NCBI RefSeq assembly: GCF_019242955.1
Contig: NZ_CP066129.1
Coordinates: 3,038,001 to 3,102,000, forward strand
Length of the DNA stretch: 64,000 nt
Direction of reading: 5' to 3'
Source of the DNA: Morganella morganii
GTDB taxonomy: Bacteria > Pseudomonadota > Gammaproteobacteria > Enterobacterales > Enterobacteriaceae
The first letter of the stretch is position 1. Every line of letters starts with the position of its first letter. Under the pieces are notes generated by a model. It was not told the origin of the DNA and did no database searches. It saw only the letters and a list, made by a program, of their open reading frames with translations. Positions 1 to 12,632 of this stretch are shown one piece after another. The position numbers and the translations under genes were made by a program.

Positions 1-102
1 GCATAACAACGCAAAACGCCAGCTGATAAAACTGGCTTTTTCTTCCGGACGTTTGATACGGGCTCCGCCCTGCGTTTTGCCTGCTGATTTTTTGCTTTTC
101 AT
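1..102 (-). CDS. ftsI: ftsI, N-terminal 34 codons (cut by window start)
   Basis: Start of the gene for penicillin-binding protein 3, the septal peptidoglycan transpeptidase of the divisome. Only 34 codons are present. The reading from an ATG at 100-102 gives a basic, Lys-rich cytoplasmic tail followed by FISWRFALLC, which matches the conserved entry into the FtsI membrane anchor. It follows ftsL by 7 bp on the same strand, the standard dcw order. Everything downstream lies outside the window. Confidence 0.93.
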   Translation of the reverse strand, partial: MKSKKSAGKTQGGARIKRPEEKASFISWRFALLC

Positions 103-109
103 GCCTTCG

Positions 110-427
110 TCATTTCGTTACGACAATTTTTTCGTTTGCCGGATCCACATGCTGCATACTGAGACGCTCAACGGACAGGCGCTCGACACGGCTGTGATCC
201 CCCAGGGCGTTCTCTTCCAGAATCAGGTTACGCCATTCGATATCCAGCGAGTTACGCTCCAGCACAAGATGTTCCCGCTCTGCGGTCAGCAGACGTGTTT
301 TATGTGCCGTGATAACCACAAAAATTGCGCTGACGATCACGGCGATAAATAAAATCGCAGGGATAAATCCGTGGCGCAGCAGGTCACGACAAATAACGCG
401 GGCTAAATTGTGCCGTTCTGTGGTCAT
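110..427 (-). CDS. ftsL: Cell division protein FtsL
   Basis: Bitopic divisome protein that forms a complex with FtsB and FtsQ and helps activate septal wall synthesis. The 105-residue product has a short basic N-terminus, one membrane segment (about residues 20-40, [20 protein letters not shown]) and a periplasmic coiled-coil region rich in Leu, Glu and Arg. Size and layout match enterobacterial FtsL. The start overlaps the rsmH stop by 4 bp, so translation is probably coupled. ftsI follows immediately. Confidence 0.95.
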   Translation of the reverse strand: MTTERHNLARVICRDLLRHGFIPAILFIAVIVSAIFVVITAHKTRLLTAEREHLVLERNSLDIEWRNLILEENALGDHSRVERLSVERLSMQHVDPANEKIVVTK

Positions 428-1365
428 GCTTTCTCCGCAAAGCGCAGTACAGAGCTGCGGGCACGCGGGTTAACACTGATTTCCTGCTCCGACGGTTTCA
501 TTTTTCCCGCCAGTTTCAGTGCCGGTGTGCCGTGCGCTTTCAGTTGCTCTTCCGTCAGCGGTAATCCGTGCGGGACCTGCGGTCCGCGGCTTTCGTTGCG
601 CATAAACTGTTTTACAATCCGGTCTTCCAGTGAGTGGAAGCTGATCACGGATAAACGTCCGCCCGGTGCCAGAATACTCAGTGCACCGGTCAGTGCCTGG
701 CGGATTTCATCCAGTTCACTGTTCACATAGATGCGGATTGCCTGGAAGCTGCGGGTCGCCGGATGCTTGTGCTTTTCTTTCACCGGTGACACCGCGGCAA
801 TCAGTTCTGCCAGCTGTTTTGTCCGTGTCAGCGGCTCTTCTGTCTTGTTCCGTTCAACGATGGCGCGGGCGATCCGTTTTGAAAAACGCTCTTCTCCGAA
901 GTTTTTCAGTACCCACGCAATATCTTCTTCTTTGGCTTCGGTCAGCCACTGTGCGGCGGAAATTCCCCGCGTCGGGTCCATACGCATATCCAGCGGCCCG
1001 TCACGCATAAAGGAGAATCCGCGCTCCGCATCATCCAGTTGCGGGGAAGACACGCCCAGATCGAGCAGAACACCGTCAATCTGTCCGTCCAGCCCCAGCT
1101 CATTCACATAACCGGCGATACCGGAAAACGGACCGTGAATAATGGAAAAACGCGGGTCGTCAATCTGTGCCGCTGCGGCAATTGCCTGCGGGTCCCGGTC
1201 AATAGCGATCAGACGCCCCTGTGCCCCGAGTTTTGATAAAATCAGACGGGAATGCCCGCCACGACCGAATGTGCCGTCGATATAAATACCGTCTTCACGG
1301 ATCTGTAATCCGTTAACGGCCTCATCCAGTAAAACACTGGTATGCTGAAACTGACTCTCTGCCAT
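424..1365 (-). CDS. rsmH: 16S rRNA (cytosine-1402-N4)-methyltransferase RsmH (MraW)
   Basis: SAM-dependent methyltransferase that modifies the N4 of C1402 in 16S rRNA. The 313-residue length is typical. Family motifs are visible: [10 protein letters not shown] at the N-terminus, the SAM-binding segment [10 protein letters not shown] around residues 30-39, [12 protein letters not shown] around 98-110, and [13 protein letters not shown] near 240. The start codon abuts the mraZ stop with no gap and the end overlaps ftsL by 4 bp, so it sits inside the mraZ-rsmH-ftsL-ftsI transcription unit. Confidence 0.97.
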   Translation of the reverse strand: MAESQFQHTSVLLDEAVNGLQIREDGIYIDGTFGRGGHSRLILSKLGAQGRLIAIDRDPQAIAAAAQIDDPRFSIIHGPFSGIAGYVNELGLDGQIDGVLLDLGVSSPQLDDAERGFSFMRDGPLDMRMDPTRGISAAQWLTEAKEEDIAWVLKNFGEERFSKRIARAIVERNKTEEPLTRTKQLAELIAAVSPVKEKHKHPATRSFQAIRIYVNSELDEIRQALTGALSILAPGGRLSVISFHSLEDRIVKQFMRNESRGPQVPHGLPLTEEQLKAHGTPALKLAGKMKPSEQEISVNPRARSSVLRFAEKA

Positions 1366-1824
1366 TTAAAGTGATAAATCCTGTAACCGGGCGGATAAAG
1401 GTCCGGATGCCGTCTGCCCGGCAGCAATATCATCCTGTACCTGCTGATACCACGTCTGTTCGTCCCACAGCTCAAACTTGTTGAACTGCCCGACCAGCAT
1501 GACTTCTTTGGTTAACCGCGCATGTGTGCGCAGTGTACCGGCTAACAAAAGACGTCCCGCACTGTCCATCTGACATTCAGTGGCATGACCCAGCAGCAGA
1601 CGCTGAACACGGCGTTCTGTCGGATCCATGGTGGACAATTGTGCCAGCTTCAGTTCGATCAGTTCCCATTCCGGTAAGGTGTAAAGCAGCAGACACGGCT
1701 GGTGGAGATCGATAGTACAGACCATCTGACCTTCCGACTTTTCAGCAAGCAGCGACCGGTACCGTGCCGGTACGGTTATGCGCCCTTTGCTGTCAAGATT
1801 AACCAGTGTTGCCCCGCGAAACAT
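1366..1824 (-). CDS. mraZ: Transcriptional regulator MraZ
   Basis: First gene of the division and cell wall cluster; a ring-forming DNA-binding protein that represses its own operon. The 152-residue product starts [16 protein letters not shown] and shows the two AbrB-like SpoVT halves, each with the DxxGR signature (LDSKGRI near residue 11, MDSAGRL near residue 87). The upstream region carries the expected TGGG-type operator repeats, supporting autoregulation. Confidence 0.97.
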   Translation of the reverse strand: MFRGATLVNLDSKGRITVPARYRSLLAEKSEGQMVCTIDLHQPCLLLYTLPEWELIELKLAQLSTMDPTERRVQRLLLGHATECQMDSAGRLLLAGTLRTHARLTKEVMLVGQFNKFELWDEQTWYQQVQDDIAAGQTASGPLSARLQDLSL

Positions 1825-1843
1825 ACGTTTCTCCGCTCAGTTT

Positions 1844-1881
1844 TACCCCGAACTACCACTTTCACCCACAATTCCCCACCA
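1844..1881 (-). promoter_or_regulatory. MraZ operator: four TGGG-type repeats at 10-bp spacing
   Basis: Read on the minus strand, the leader contains TGGGGAATTG, TGGGTGAAAG, TGGTAGTTCG and then GGGTAAAACT, i.e. TGGG-like motifs every 10 bp. Known MraZ sites are direct TGGGN repeats with 5-nt spacers, which this fits exactly. It lies between the promoter and the start codon, an arrangement suited to autorepression. Confidence 0.85.
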
Positions 1882-1885
1882 ACAG

Positions 1886-1915
1886 AGTTTACGAATGGTA
1901 CGAAAAGCTTGTCAA
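1886..1915 (-). promoter_or_regulatory. mraZ promoter (sigma-70 type)
   Basis: On the minus strand a perfect TTGACA (-35, 1910-1915) is followed after 18 bp by TAAACT (-10, 1886-1891). It is the best promoter match upstream of mraZ and sits just upstream of the MraZ operator repeats. Confidence 0.75.
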
Positions 1916-2436
1916 GCCAGAGCTGACAAGGTTCCGTTTCCGTTATCGGGGAATAAAGGGGTGAGAAAATATGGGATTTTTTGCTTCAGGGAACAGAAGT
2001 GAGGTAACACACTGATTCAAATCAGAAAAAAATTCACATAATACGCACTCGGTTAACCGGGGCAAATTATACCGAATCTGACGAAAGAAAGATGCATTTT
2101 TGCGAGGTACCCCTCACTTTCAGGATAAAAATTGACCACCCGGGTAACCCCCCCGGAATTTTTATTTCAGTTATCTGTGCTGTTACTTTCTGTTACAGTG
2201 CGTGATTATCTAATATTTGAAAATATAAAATTCATCATATCAATAAGATAACTATTTTAAAACGGAATGGATGATAATTTTCGCTATATACCCATAACCA
2301 CAATAAGTGTATTTGCCGGGGAAAAAAGGGGTTCTGTGAAAATTGTCAATTTCTGTCAATCAGCAGAATTGAAAAAAAATCTTAGGATTCCTCCCAAAAA
2401 GGGTTTTTCATCTGTTTTCGGCGGATATAAATAAAA
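1916..2436. other. Non-coding spacer between mraZ and cra
   Basis: About 520 bp without a credible gene between two minus-strand transcription units. It turns AT-rich around 2200-2400. I see only the mraZ promoter at its left edge and the cra terminator at its right edge; no RNA gene or repeat is recognisable. Confidence 0.5.
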
Positions 2437-2462
2437 ATACCTATACGTTTCCGTACAGGTAT
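2431..2462 (-). terminator. cra rho-independent terminator
   Basis: On the minus strand an 11-bp stem (ATACCTGTACG pairing with CGTATAGGTAT through one G-U) closed by a GAAA tetraloop is followed by TTTTTAT. It starts about 30 bp after the cra stop codon. Confidence 0.85.
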
Positions 2463-2493
2463 CAGAAAAAAAAATGATTTTACTGTCTGAATA

Positions 2494-3498
2494 TTACCGG
2501 CGGCTCAGACTTCCGCGGCGGCACAGATCACGGCGGATCCGGGTAATACCCGCGGCCGGTTTCTGTTTTTCATCCAGGCTTGCCAGCACCAGCTCCAGTA
2601 CACGCTCCGCAATGTCACGATGACGCTGCGCGACGGACAGAACCGGACACTCAAGGAAATCCAGCAGTTCATGATCACCGAAGGTCGCGATCACCAGCTG
2701 CCCCGGCAGACGACCGCTGCGGGCCAGTGTGGCATCCATCACACCCTGTAACAGCGCGAACGATGTGGTGAACAGTGCGTCCGGCATAGGGTTGTTTTCC
2801 AGCCAGCTGTCAAACGCTTTCGCGGCGGCGTCACGCTCATAGCTGTCGGCATACAGGAAATTCACTTTACGTGCATCACCTTCCCAGGCTTCACGGAATC
2901 CCTGCTCACGCAGGAAACTGACGGAAAGTTCCGGTAACGCGCCGAGATAAACCACCGATTCTGCCGGGAACTGACGCAATTCGGATGCCAGCATTTTGGC
3001 GTCCTCAAAGTCATCCCCGACCACACTGATAAAGTGCTCATTTTCCAGTGCACGGTCAAGCGCGACAATCGGCAGCGAGCGGTTTGCCCAGCGCTGATAG
3101 AACGGATGCTCCGGCGGCAGAGCGGTGGAAACGATAATCGCATCCACCTGACGCTGTAACAGGTGTTCCACACAACGGATTTCGTTGTCAGGCTGGTCTT
3201 CGGAGCAGGCGATCAGCAGCTGATAACCACGGCTGCGCGCCTGGCGCTCCAGATAATTTGCGATGCGGGTATAGCTGGTGTTCTCCAAATCCGGGATCAC
3301 CAGTCCGATAGAGCGGGTACGGCCTGCACGCAGACCGGCGGCTACCGCATTCGGATGGTAATTATGTTCACGAACCACCGCCATCACTTTTTCGACAGTT
3401 TTGTCACTCACACGATATTGTTTTGCTTTTCCGTTGATGACATAACTGGCCGTCGTGCGCGACACACCGGCAAGGCGGGCGATTTCATCCAGTTTCAC
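2494..3498 (-). CDS. cra: Catabolite repressor/activator Cra (FruR)
   Basis: LacI-family regulator that senses fructose phosphates and controls carbon flow between glycolysis and gluconeogenesis. The 334-residue product opens [31 protein letters not shown], the Cra-type helix-turn-helix, followed by the LacI hinge and a periplasmic-binding-protein-like sensor domain. The position next to ilvHI on one side and mraZ on the other is the same as in E. coli. It has its own terminator downstream. Confidence 0.97.
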   Translation of the reverse strand: MKLDEIARLAGVSRTTASYVINGKAKQYRVSDKTVEKVMAVVREHNYHPNAVAAGLRAGRTRSIGLVIPDLENTSYTRIANYLERQARSRGYQLLIACSEDQPDNEIRCVEHLLQRQVDAIIVSTALPPEHPFYQRWANRSLPIVALDRALENEHFISVVGDDFEDAKMLASELRQFPAESVVYLGALPELSVSFLREQGFREAWEGDARKVNFLYADSYERDAAAKAFDSWLENNPMPDALFTTSFALLQGVMDATLARSGRLPGQLVIATFGDHELLDFLECPVLSVAQRHRDIAERVLELVLASLDEKQKPAAGITRIRRDLCRRGSLSRR

Positions 3499-3582
3499 GT
3501 TAACCCCTTACAAATCAGGAAACGGCCCGAACAACGGGCCAAATAAGAAGAGTGATCAGTTTACCCTTTCACCGCAAATATT

Positions 3583-4074
3583 TCACCGCATTATTTTTTC
3601 ACCGCGCGACATCCCGACGATGCCGGAGCGGGCAATCTCAACGATTTCAGCAAAGCCGCGCACCGCATCCAGAAAGGCATCCAGCTTTTCAGTGGTGCCG
3701 GTCAGCTGTACGGTGTAGAGCGTCGCCGTCACATCGACAATCTGCCCGCGGAAGATATCCGTACTGCGTTTGACCTCATCCCGCCCGTAGCCGCTGGCCT
3801 GTAATTTGACCAGCATCACCTCGCGCTCAATGTGGGAGGCAGCGGTCAGTTCTGTGACACGGAACACATCCACCAGCTTATTAAGCTGCTTTTCAATCTG
3901 TTCCAGTACCCGCGCATCCCCTTTGGTCTGGATGGTCAGGCGGAACAGTGACGGGTCATCCGTCGGGGCAGCGGTGATACTTTCGATATTATACCCGCGC
4001 TGGGAAAAAAGCCCTGCCACACGGGATAACGCCCCTGTTTCGTTTTCTAATAAGATTGACAGAATCCGGCGCAT
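3583..4074 (-). CDS. ilvH: Acetolactate synthase III, small regulatory subunit
   Basis: Regulatory subunit that makes the IlvI enzyme valine-sensitive and raises its activity; acts in valine, leucine and isoleucine synthesis. The chosen ATG at 4072-4074 gives 163 residues beginning [19 protein letters not shown], identical in layout to E. coli IlvH, with the N-terminal ACT domain and a C-terminal ferredoxin-like domain. A longer reading with ten more residues overlaps ilvI and lacks family support. Only 2 bp separate it from the ilvI stop. Confidence 0.95.
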   Translation of the reverse strand: MRRILSILLENETGALSRVAGLFSQRGYNIESITAAPTDDPSLFRLTIQTKGDARVLEQIEKQLNKLVDVFRVTELTAASHIEREVMLVKLQASGYGRDEVKRSTDIFRGQIVDVTATLYTVQLTGTTEKLDAFLDAVRGFAEIVEIARSGIVGMSRGEKIMR

Positions 4075-4076
4075 GA

Positions 4077-5798
4077 TCAGGTCCTCTCCGTTTTGCTTAA
4101 CCACATTTCATCCATCCCGCCATTGCGGATCTGCATCGGATAAACATGCTCTTTTTCATCCACCATCACATCGGCGAACACCAGCCGCTTCTCTTCACGG
4201 ACAATACGCAGAGCTTCCGCAAGCTGTTCACGCAGCGTGGCTTTATCACTGATACTGATACCAACATGCCCGTAAGCCTCCGCCAGCCGGACAAAATCAG
4301 GCAGTGAATCCATATAGGAGTGGGAGTGACGGCCGTGATAGACCATATCCTGCCACTGTTTCACCATACCGAGGAAACGGTTGTTCAGATTGAGCACCAG
4401 CACCGGCAGCCCGAACTGTAATGCGGTGGACAGCTCCTGAATATTCATCTGAATACTGCCGTCCCCGGTGACACACACCACCATATCATCCGGTTTTGCC
4501 AGCCGGACGCCCAGTGCCGCCGGCAGGCCGAAGCCCATCGTGCCGAGTCCGCCGGAGTTGATCCAGCGGCGCGGTTCATCAAACGGGTAATAGAGCGCGG
4601 CAAACATCTGGTGCTGACCGACGTCAGACGTCACATACGCCTGTCCTTCTGTCAGCTCCCATAAGGTGCGGATCACGGTCTGCGGTTTGATTTTTTCCCC
4701 GCTCTCGTCGATCGTCAGACATTGTTTCGCTTTCCACTGATCAATACGGCGCCACCAGTCGCACAGCGCATCCGGATCCTGCTCATCGGTCAGAGATTCA
4801 AGCTGTAACAGCATCTGCGCAAGACACAGTTTTGCATCGCCGACTATCGGAATATCCGCCGCCACCGTTTTTGAAATAGACGCCGGATCGACATCGATAT
4901 GAATAACCGTTGCCTGCGGGCAGTATTTCGCCAGGTTATTGGTGGTCCGGTCATCAAAGCGGACACCGACGGCAAAAATCACATCACTGTGGTGCATGGT
5001 GTTGTTCGCTTCATACGTACCGTGCATACCCAGCATGCCGACGCACTGCGGATGAGTGCCCGGAAACGCGCCCAGTCCCATCAGGGAGAGCGCCACCGGC
5101 AGACGCAGTTTATCCGCAAGGGTGAAAATCTCCGGGCTGCATCCGGCACTGATGGCACCTCCGCCGATATACATGACAGGACGTTTCGCCTGCATCAGCG
5201 TGATAAGCGCGCGTTTGATCTGCCCTTTGTGACCGGCACCGGTCGGGTTATAGGAGCGCAGACTGACCCGGGCCGGGTAGCTGTATTCATGCTGCTGCTG
5301 GACAATATCTTTGGGGAAATCAATCACCACCGGGCCGGGACGGCCGGTTTGCGCCAGATAAAAGGCTTTCTTAATGGTGGCGGGAATATCCGCGACATCA
5401 TGCACCAGGTAACTGTGTTTAACGACCGGGCGGGAGATCCCCACCATATCCACTTCCTGGAAAGCATCGTTACCGATCAGCGCGCTCGCCACCTGGCCGG
5501 AGAGCACCACCAGCGGCACGGAATCCATATAGGCGGTGGCAATGCCGGTAATAGCGTTGGTCGCCCCGGGCCCGGATGTGACCAGCACCACGCCGGTTTT
5601 ACCGGTCGCGCGGGCATAGCCGTCCGCCATATGCACGGCCGCCTGCTCGTGACGCACCAGAATATGCCCGATACCGCCCACGGTATGCAGTGCATCATAA
5701 ATATCCAGAACCGCCCCGCCCGGATAGCCGAATACGTGTGACACGCCCTCATCAATCAGGGAGCGCACAATCATTTCTGCTCCAGTCAACCTCTCCAT
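4077..5798 (-). CDS. ilvI: Acetolactate synthase III, large catalytic subunit
   Basis: Thiamine diphosphate enzyme that condenses pyruvate to acetolactate (or with 2-oxobutyrate to acetohydroxybutyrate). I place the start at 5796-5798, giving 573 residues (E. coli 574) and a good AGGAG site 8 bp upstream; a 35-residue upstream extension has no family match. Visible motifs: [11 protein letters not shown], the catalytic Glu in [22 protein letters not shown], and the ThDP-binding GDGSIQMN(x)ELST segment near residue 440. Forms an operon with ilvH. Confidence 0.95.
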   Translation of the reverse strand: MERLTGAEMIVRSLIDEGVSHVFGYPGGAVLDIYDALHTVGGIGHILVRHEQAAVHMADGYARATGKTGVVLVTSGPGATNAITGIATAYMDSVPLVVLSGQVASALIGNDAFQEVDMVGISRPVVKHSYLVHDVADIPATIKKAFYLAQTGRPGPVVIDFPKDIVQQQHEYSYPARVSLRSYNPTGAGHKGQIKRALITLMQAKRPVMYIGGGAISAGCSPEIFTLADKLRLPVALSLMGLGAFPGTHPQCVGMLGMHGTYEANNTMHHSDVIFAVGVRFDDRTTNNLAKYCPQATVIHIDVDPASISKTVAADIPIVGDAKLCLAQMLLQLESLTDEQDPDALCDWWRRIDQWKAKQCLTIDESGEKIKPQTVIRTLWELTEGQAYVTSDVGQHQMFAALYYPFDEPRRWINSGGLGTMGFGLPAALGVRLAKPDDMVVCVTGDGSIQMNIQELSTALQFGLPVLVLNLNNRFLGMVKQWQDMVYHGRHSHSYMDSLPDFVRLAEAYGHVGISISDKATLREQLAEALRIVREEKRLVFADVMVDEKEHVYPMQIRNGGMDEMWLSKTERT

Positions 5799-6036
5799 AA
5801 ATGCTCTCCTGCCCGTGATTACGGGTTGTAACTGCAAGTGATGTGTTTGTCTGTTTTTAGTTATCTGAGGATTAACATAACGATAAAATGACAGCGCTGG
5901 CAAATGCGTTTTTCGGGGAGCAAAAAGCGGAAAACCACAGGAATAAAGGAAATGTCATGATCCGCAGACGATCATGCCTGTGGCAGGAAATCACAAAGCA
6001 GAGTTCACTGAGAGAGGGGGAAAAACCGGCGGGATA
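5799..6036 (-). promoter_or_regulatory. ilvI upstream region with candidate promoter
   Basis: The 240 bp upstream of ilvI carry a plausible promoter on the minus strand: TTGCCA, 18 bp, TATGTT, about 80 bp ahead of the start codon. In E. coli this region is controlled by Lrp and LeuO; I cannot identify individual Lrp sites here by eye. Confidence 0.35.
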
Positions 6037-6070
6037 TAAAAACGGCACTGCACAGAAAACCGGCAGTGCC
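6037..6070 (-). terminator. Terminator of the acyl-CoA ligase gene
   Basis: On the minus strand an 8-bp perfect stem GGCACTGC/GCAGTGCC with an 11-nt loop is followed by GTTTTTATA. It begins 11 bp after the stop codon of the acyl-CoA ligase gene. Confidence 0.85.
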
Positions 6071-6080
6071 GCAGAGAGAA

Positions 6081-7889
6081 TTATTCCGTATACATCGATT
6101 CAATTTCACGCTGATAGCGCTGGGCGATCACTTTACGGCGCAGTTTCAGCGTCGGCGTCAGTTCACCGAGTTCCATGGAGAAATTCTGCGGTAACAGTGT
6201 GAAACGCTTAACCTGATGGAATGCAGCGATATTTTTCTGCAACTCTTTCAGACGGCTTTCAAACAGCGCCACAATCTGGCTGTTTTTCAGCAGTTCCATC
6301 CGGTCATGGTATTTCAGGTTCAGCGCCCGGGCATGCTCTTCCAGAGTGTCAAAGCACGGCACAATCAGTGCGGAGACAAACTTACGCGCATCCGCCACCA
6401 CTGCGATATGCTCGATAAAGCGATCCTGTCCCAGTGTCCCTTCCAGCATCTGCGGCGCAATATATTTGCCGTTGGAAGTTTTCATCAGATCTTTCAGGCG
6501 TTCCGTGATAAACAGATTGCCTTTCTCATCCAGTGCACCGGCATCACCGGTCCGCAGCCAGCCATCATCAGTAAACGCCTGACGGGTCTCTTCCGGCTTA
6601 TTGTAATAACCACGCATCACTACCGGCCCGCGTACCTGGATCTCATTTTCCTCACCGATACGCACTTCCACATCCGGCAGCGGCACACCGATAGAGCCGA
6701 GCTGATAGCCGCTGTTTTCCCAGCAGGATACCGTGGCACAGGTTTCTGTCATGCCGTAGCCGTATTTGATATTAATACCGACAGCGAGGAAAAAGCGGAT
6801 AATTTCATCATCCAGCCGCGCACCCGCCGCCGGTAAGAAACGGACATTGCCGCCGAGGACATCACGCAGCTTGCCGAGCACTTTTTTCTGAGCAAACTGA
6901 TCACAGCGCGCAGCGAGCCATGACAGCTTTTCACCGCGCTGCTGTGCATCCAGTGTTTTTTTGCCGGTACGTACCGCCCAGTGAAATAACGCACGCTTAT
7001 ACCACGGCGCCTGTGCCACTTTTTCGTAAATACCGCTGAACACTTTCTCATAGAAACGCGGCACCGCACACATCACGGTCGGTTTTACCGATACCATCGC
7101 TTTGCGCACCAGATTGGTGTCACTGAGATACACATTCAGTGCGCCGGTGTGCATCACATAGAAACTCCAGGCGCGCTCAAAAACGTGTGTCAGCGGCAGG
7201 AAGCAGAGTGAGACATCATCTTCGGTCAGTGTCAGCCGCTCATCATGCAGATACAGCTGGGCAGCCATATTGCGGTAATCCAGCATCACGCCTTTCGGTT
7301 CACCGGTGGTTCCGGAGGTGTAAATCAGAGTGAAAAGGTCATCAAGAGAGCAATCCGCGATGCGCTGCGCCAACTCTCCGGCATAACTGCCGTCGTGCCC
7401 GTTCATAAACTGGCGCAGTGTACAGACCGCCGGATGAGACGGGATCGCCGTGTTTTCCGGGTTCATGATGATGATTTTCTGCAGAGACGGGCAGAGAGAG
7501 AGCAGCGACAGTGCAATTTCCGCCTGTTTCTGACCGTCCACAAACAGGATACGCACCTGCGCATCATTGAGAATATAGGCCGCCTGATCATCACTGCTGG
7601 TCGCATAGAGCGGTACCACAATGGCGCGGCACTGAAGAACAGCCAGATCAGTTAATGTCCACAGGGCGCTGTTGTGCGAGAAAATGGCGACATTTTCCTG
7701 AACCTTAACCCCTTCCGCCAGCAGGGCTTCCGCCAGATTTTCACTGAACGTCCCGGCCTGCTGCCAGGTAAAATCAATATGCTGACCCTGTTCACACCAC
7801 TGTCGCAGTGCGGTTTTGTCACCCCGGCGCTGTTTTTGCTGTTGCAGCCGCGTCACTAAATGATAGTGATGCAAATTTGTTGTTGTCAC
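6081..7889 (-). CDS. AMP-forming long-chain acyl-CoA synthetase family protein
   Basis: ANL-superfamily ligase that probably activates a fatty or related carboxylic acid as acyl-AMP and then the CoA thioester. The 602 residues contain the AMP-binding P-loop YTSGTTGEPKGVM (about residue 190), the YGYGMTET motif (about 375), WLRTGD with the ATP-ribose Asp (about 445) and ITERLKDLMKTSNGKYIAP near the hinge. It resembles the FAA1/FadD15-like proteins of enterics more than FadD itself. The substrate cannot be read from sequence. It sits alone, with its own terminator, between ilvI and leuO, where E. coli has no gene. Confidence 0.85.
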   Translation of the reverse strand: MTTTNLHHYHLVTRLQQQKQRRGDKTALRQWCEQGQHIDFTWQQAGTFSENLAEALLAEGVKVQENVAIFSHNSALWTLTDLAVLQCRAIVVPLYATSSDDQAAYILNDAQVRILFVDGQKQAEIALSLLSLCPSLQKIIIMNPENTAIPSHPAVCTLRQFMNGHDGSYAGELAQRIADCSLDDLFTLIYTSGTTGEPKGVMLDYRNMAAQLYLHDERLTLTEDDVSLCFLPLTHVFERAWSFYVMHTGALNVYLSDTNLVRKAMVSVKPTVMCAVPRFYEKVFSGIYEKVAQAPWYKRALFHWAVRTGKKTLDAQQRGEKLSWLAARCDQFAQKKVLGKLRDVLGGNVRFLPAAGARLDDEIIRFFLAVGINIKYGYGMTETCATVSCWENSGYQLGSIGVPLPDVEVRIGEENEIQVRGPVVMRGYYNKPEETRQAFTDDGWLRTGDAGALDEKGNLFITERLKDLMKTSNGKYIAPQMLEGTLGQDRFIEHIAVVADARKFVSALIVPCFDTLEEHARALNLKYHDRMELLKNSQIVALFESRLKELQKNIAAFHQVKRFTLLPQNFSMELGELTPTLKLRRKVIAQRYQREIESMYTE

Positions 7890-8042
7890 ACGCGTTTCCT
7901 TTACTGAGCCGTCAGACTGTACGGTTTCACGTTATGTAATGATTTTCAGCTTACAGTTGTACGCTTAAATTTTTCCGCAAGTGTAGCCTGTTGTCTCCGG
8001 GAACAAAAGCAAATTTAGTTATCTTTGCAATGGCGGGATCAC

Positions 8043-8075
8043 AAAAAAGCGCCGGCAGGCGTATTTGCCTGCCGG
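8043..8075 (-). terminator. leuO terminator
   Basis: On the minus strand a perfect 9-bp stem CCGGCAGGC/GCCTGCCGG with a 6-nt loop is followed by GCTTTTTTG. It lies 26 bp past the leuO stop codon. Confidence 0.9.
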
Positions 8076-8100
8076 AGAGATAAATGAATTAAATGACTGA

Positions 8101-9049
8101 TTAGATATGATGTGTAAATTGCGTCAGCAGTGCTTTCATCCACTGATGACCTTTATCGCGGGTACAGGCCTCATGCCAGATCAGAAACGCCGGACGGCTG
8201 ACTTTATCCCACGGCAGCTGCACTTCCTGAATCGGCAGGACATGAGAATAGAGCTGGATCAGCCACTTCGGCGCGATCGCCACCAATTCCGTTTTAGACA
8301 CAATATTCAGTACACTGACTAAATTGGTTCCCTGATAAACGATAGCCCGGAGTAATTCATTATTTTCATAATACGGTGAACTGAATGAATCAATTAAGTC
8401 CAGGGATACCACCGCATGCTGTTCGGTGAATATCTGTTTCTCGGTAACGGTATATTGTATGCGGGAATGGTTACGGGCAGCAACCAATGATAACTGATCA
8501 TTAAATAATAAGTGATGACTGTAATCCGGCTTATCGAAACGATTATAACTGATAGCAAAATCCGTTTCCTGATATTTCAGGTTATGCTCGATCTGTGAAT
8601 TCATATAAGACTGAATATTAACATCGATATTTTCACTGTGAAGTTTAACCTGTTCGATTATTTTATCTGTCAGCCGGATATCCAGCGGACTGGAAATGGC
8701 CAGATTAAATACCCGCTCACTGCTGCCCGGTTCAAAACCGGCACCCGGCAGCTCGTTATGCACCAGCTGCAATGCCTGTCTGACCGGACCGAACAGCTGT
8801 TTGGCGCGCGCAGTCGGCTGAATCCCGCGGCCAAAACGGACAAATAATTCATCATTAAACATAACCTTAAGCCGTGACACCGCATTACTGACAGCCGGTT
8901 GCGACATACCTAAAAGTTCAGCAGCCCGGGTGACGTTCTGCATCTGCATAACCGCATCAAAAACCGTCAGCAGATTAAGATCCACATTGCGCAGCTGTGT
9001 TTCACCGGATTCTTTTTTTTACTTCTGCCACTGAGGTGTATTCAGTCAT
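8101..9049 (-). CDS. leuO: LysR-type regulator LeuO, N-terminus out of frame at a poly-A run
   Basis: LeuO is a pleiotropic LysR-type regulator that counteracts H-NS. The in-frame part (8101-8985, GTG first codon) starts at [12 protein letters not shown] and carries the HTH, including [21 protein letters not shown], and the effector domain; its 294 residues lack the usual N-terminal arm. Upstream, an ATG at 9047-9049 with a GGAG site opens [12 protein letters not shown], but eight A (9013-9020) throw it out of frame. With seven A it reads on through [15 protein letters not shown] and totals 315 residues, matching E. coli LeuO (314). The cause may be a sequencing error, a real mutation, or slippage. 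Without correction the GTG form would lack about 21 residues and has a stop codon just upstream. Confidence 0.85.
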
Positions 9050-9636
9050 CTTAAACTCCAATAAATGATTATAATGACTTCAATAAGCTATCCGCCGCCA
9101 TACTGAAACAGCAGATAAATACAAAATTGAAATCTATTATCTCAATTGATTATCCAATTAATAATTGAGTCTCTTCCTTGTATGGTTCTGAATACGCGGG
9201 TGCGCATCATCATCACAATGCATACTATTTAAATATTTAAAGTCAGTTATTTATTCATGCAACTAATAAATCAACACTGCTTTATTCATTTAGTTTCCAT
9301 GCAATGAGATAATAAAACAAAGATTGTGTTTATTCATAACAAAATTATCTTTTATCAGCAGAAAAAATCTGATTTCTTTTACTGACGTAACCGAAAAAAT
9401 AAACTGTTCAATGAATATCTCACCTGTCACCGGCGGTAACCTGACCGCCGGATACCGTATTCCCTGCCGACTCAACTGATTCAGATTATCCGCAAAAAAA
9501 TTCTGTAAAAATATTAGCCCAATCATTTAGCTGACTTATAGATGAAAACGCTGATTAATTTTTATAAATTAGTCACTTTATCTGCTTTTGGTGCTTTTTT
9601 TCTCCGTTGCTCAGTATCTCCGGCGAAACAGGAGAG
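9050..9636. other. AT-rich leuO-leuL intergenic region
   Basis: Nearly 600 bp with no convincing gene, strongly AT-rich. It corresponds to the E. coli leuO-leuABCD spacer, which there is a nucleation region for H-NS and LeuO control; that role here is inferred from position and base composition only. Confidence 0.5.
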
Positions 9637-9665
9637 TTGACAGCGCTTTTTATATTCAGTATCAA
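9637..9665 (+). promoter_or_regulatory. leuLABCD promoter
   Basis: A perfect TTGACA (9637-9642) is followed after exactly 17 bp by TATCAA (9660-9665, extending to TATCAAT). It lies about 65 bp before the leader peptide start. Confidence 0.85.
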
Positions 9666-9729
9666 TAATACATCGCCACGGATAAACCTTGTGTTCCGTG
9701 CCACTGAATTTACTGAGAAGGTTATTACT

Positions 9730-9813
9730 ATGTCTTTCACTTTCCGCCTAAACAGCCTGCTAATTATCGCCTTAACTGCGCGTGGCGGGCTCGTGGCCGG
9801 AAGTTCCTCATAA
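9730..9813 (+). CDS. leuL: leu operon leader peptide
   Basis: A 27-residue peptide beginning [20 protein letters not shown]. It contains five Leu codons (CUA, CUG, CUA, UUA, CUC), of which two are the rare CUA, the codon used for leucine sensing in the Salmonella leader. An AAGG site precedes the ATG. It is followed directly by a terminator hairpin and then leuA, the standard attenuation layout. The Leu cluster is looser than the four consecutive Leu codons of E. coli. Confidence 0.85.
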   Translation: MSFTFRLNSLLIIALTARGGLVAGSSS

Positions 9814-9830
9814 CTTTCTCCCTGAGACCT

Positions 9831-9861
9831 GAAAAACCCGCGCAATGTCGCGGGTTTTTTT
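9831..9861 (+). terminator. leu operon attenuator
   Basis: Perfect 6-bp GC stem CCCGCG/CGCGGG with a 6-nt loop followed by seven T. It sits between the leader peptide stop and leuA, so it is the attenuator whose formation depends on ribosome stalling at Leu codons. Confidence 0.9.
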
Positions 9862-9911
9862 ATACCTGCAAACCGGAAAACAGAACAAGAAATAACCGAG
9901 AGGATCACAAC

Positions 9912-12631
<2,720 letters not shown>

Positions 12632-12632
12632 G

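Noticed and set aside
4899-5741. Long plus-strand ORF of 280 codons opposite ilvI
   Set aside because: It lies wholly antisense inside ilvI, has odd composition and no recognisable domain; a shadow of the conserved gene.
9290-9526. 78-codon minus-strand ORF in the leuO-leuL spacer
   Set aside because: No ribosome-binding site, no domain, and base composition of spacer DNA.
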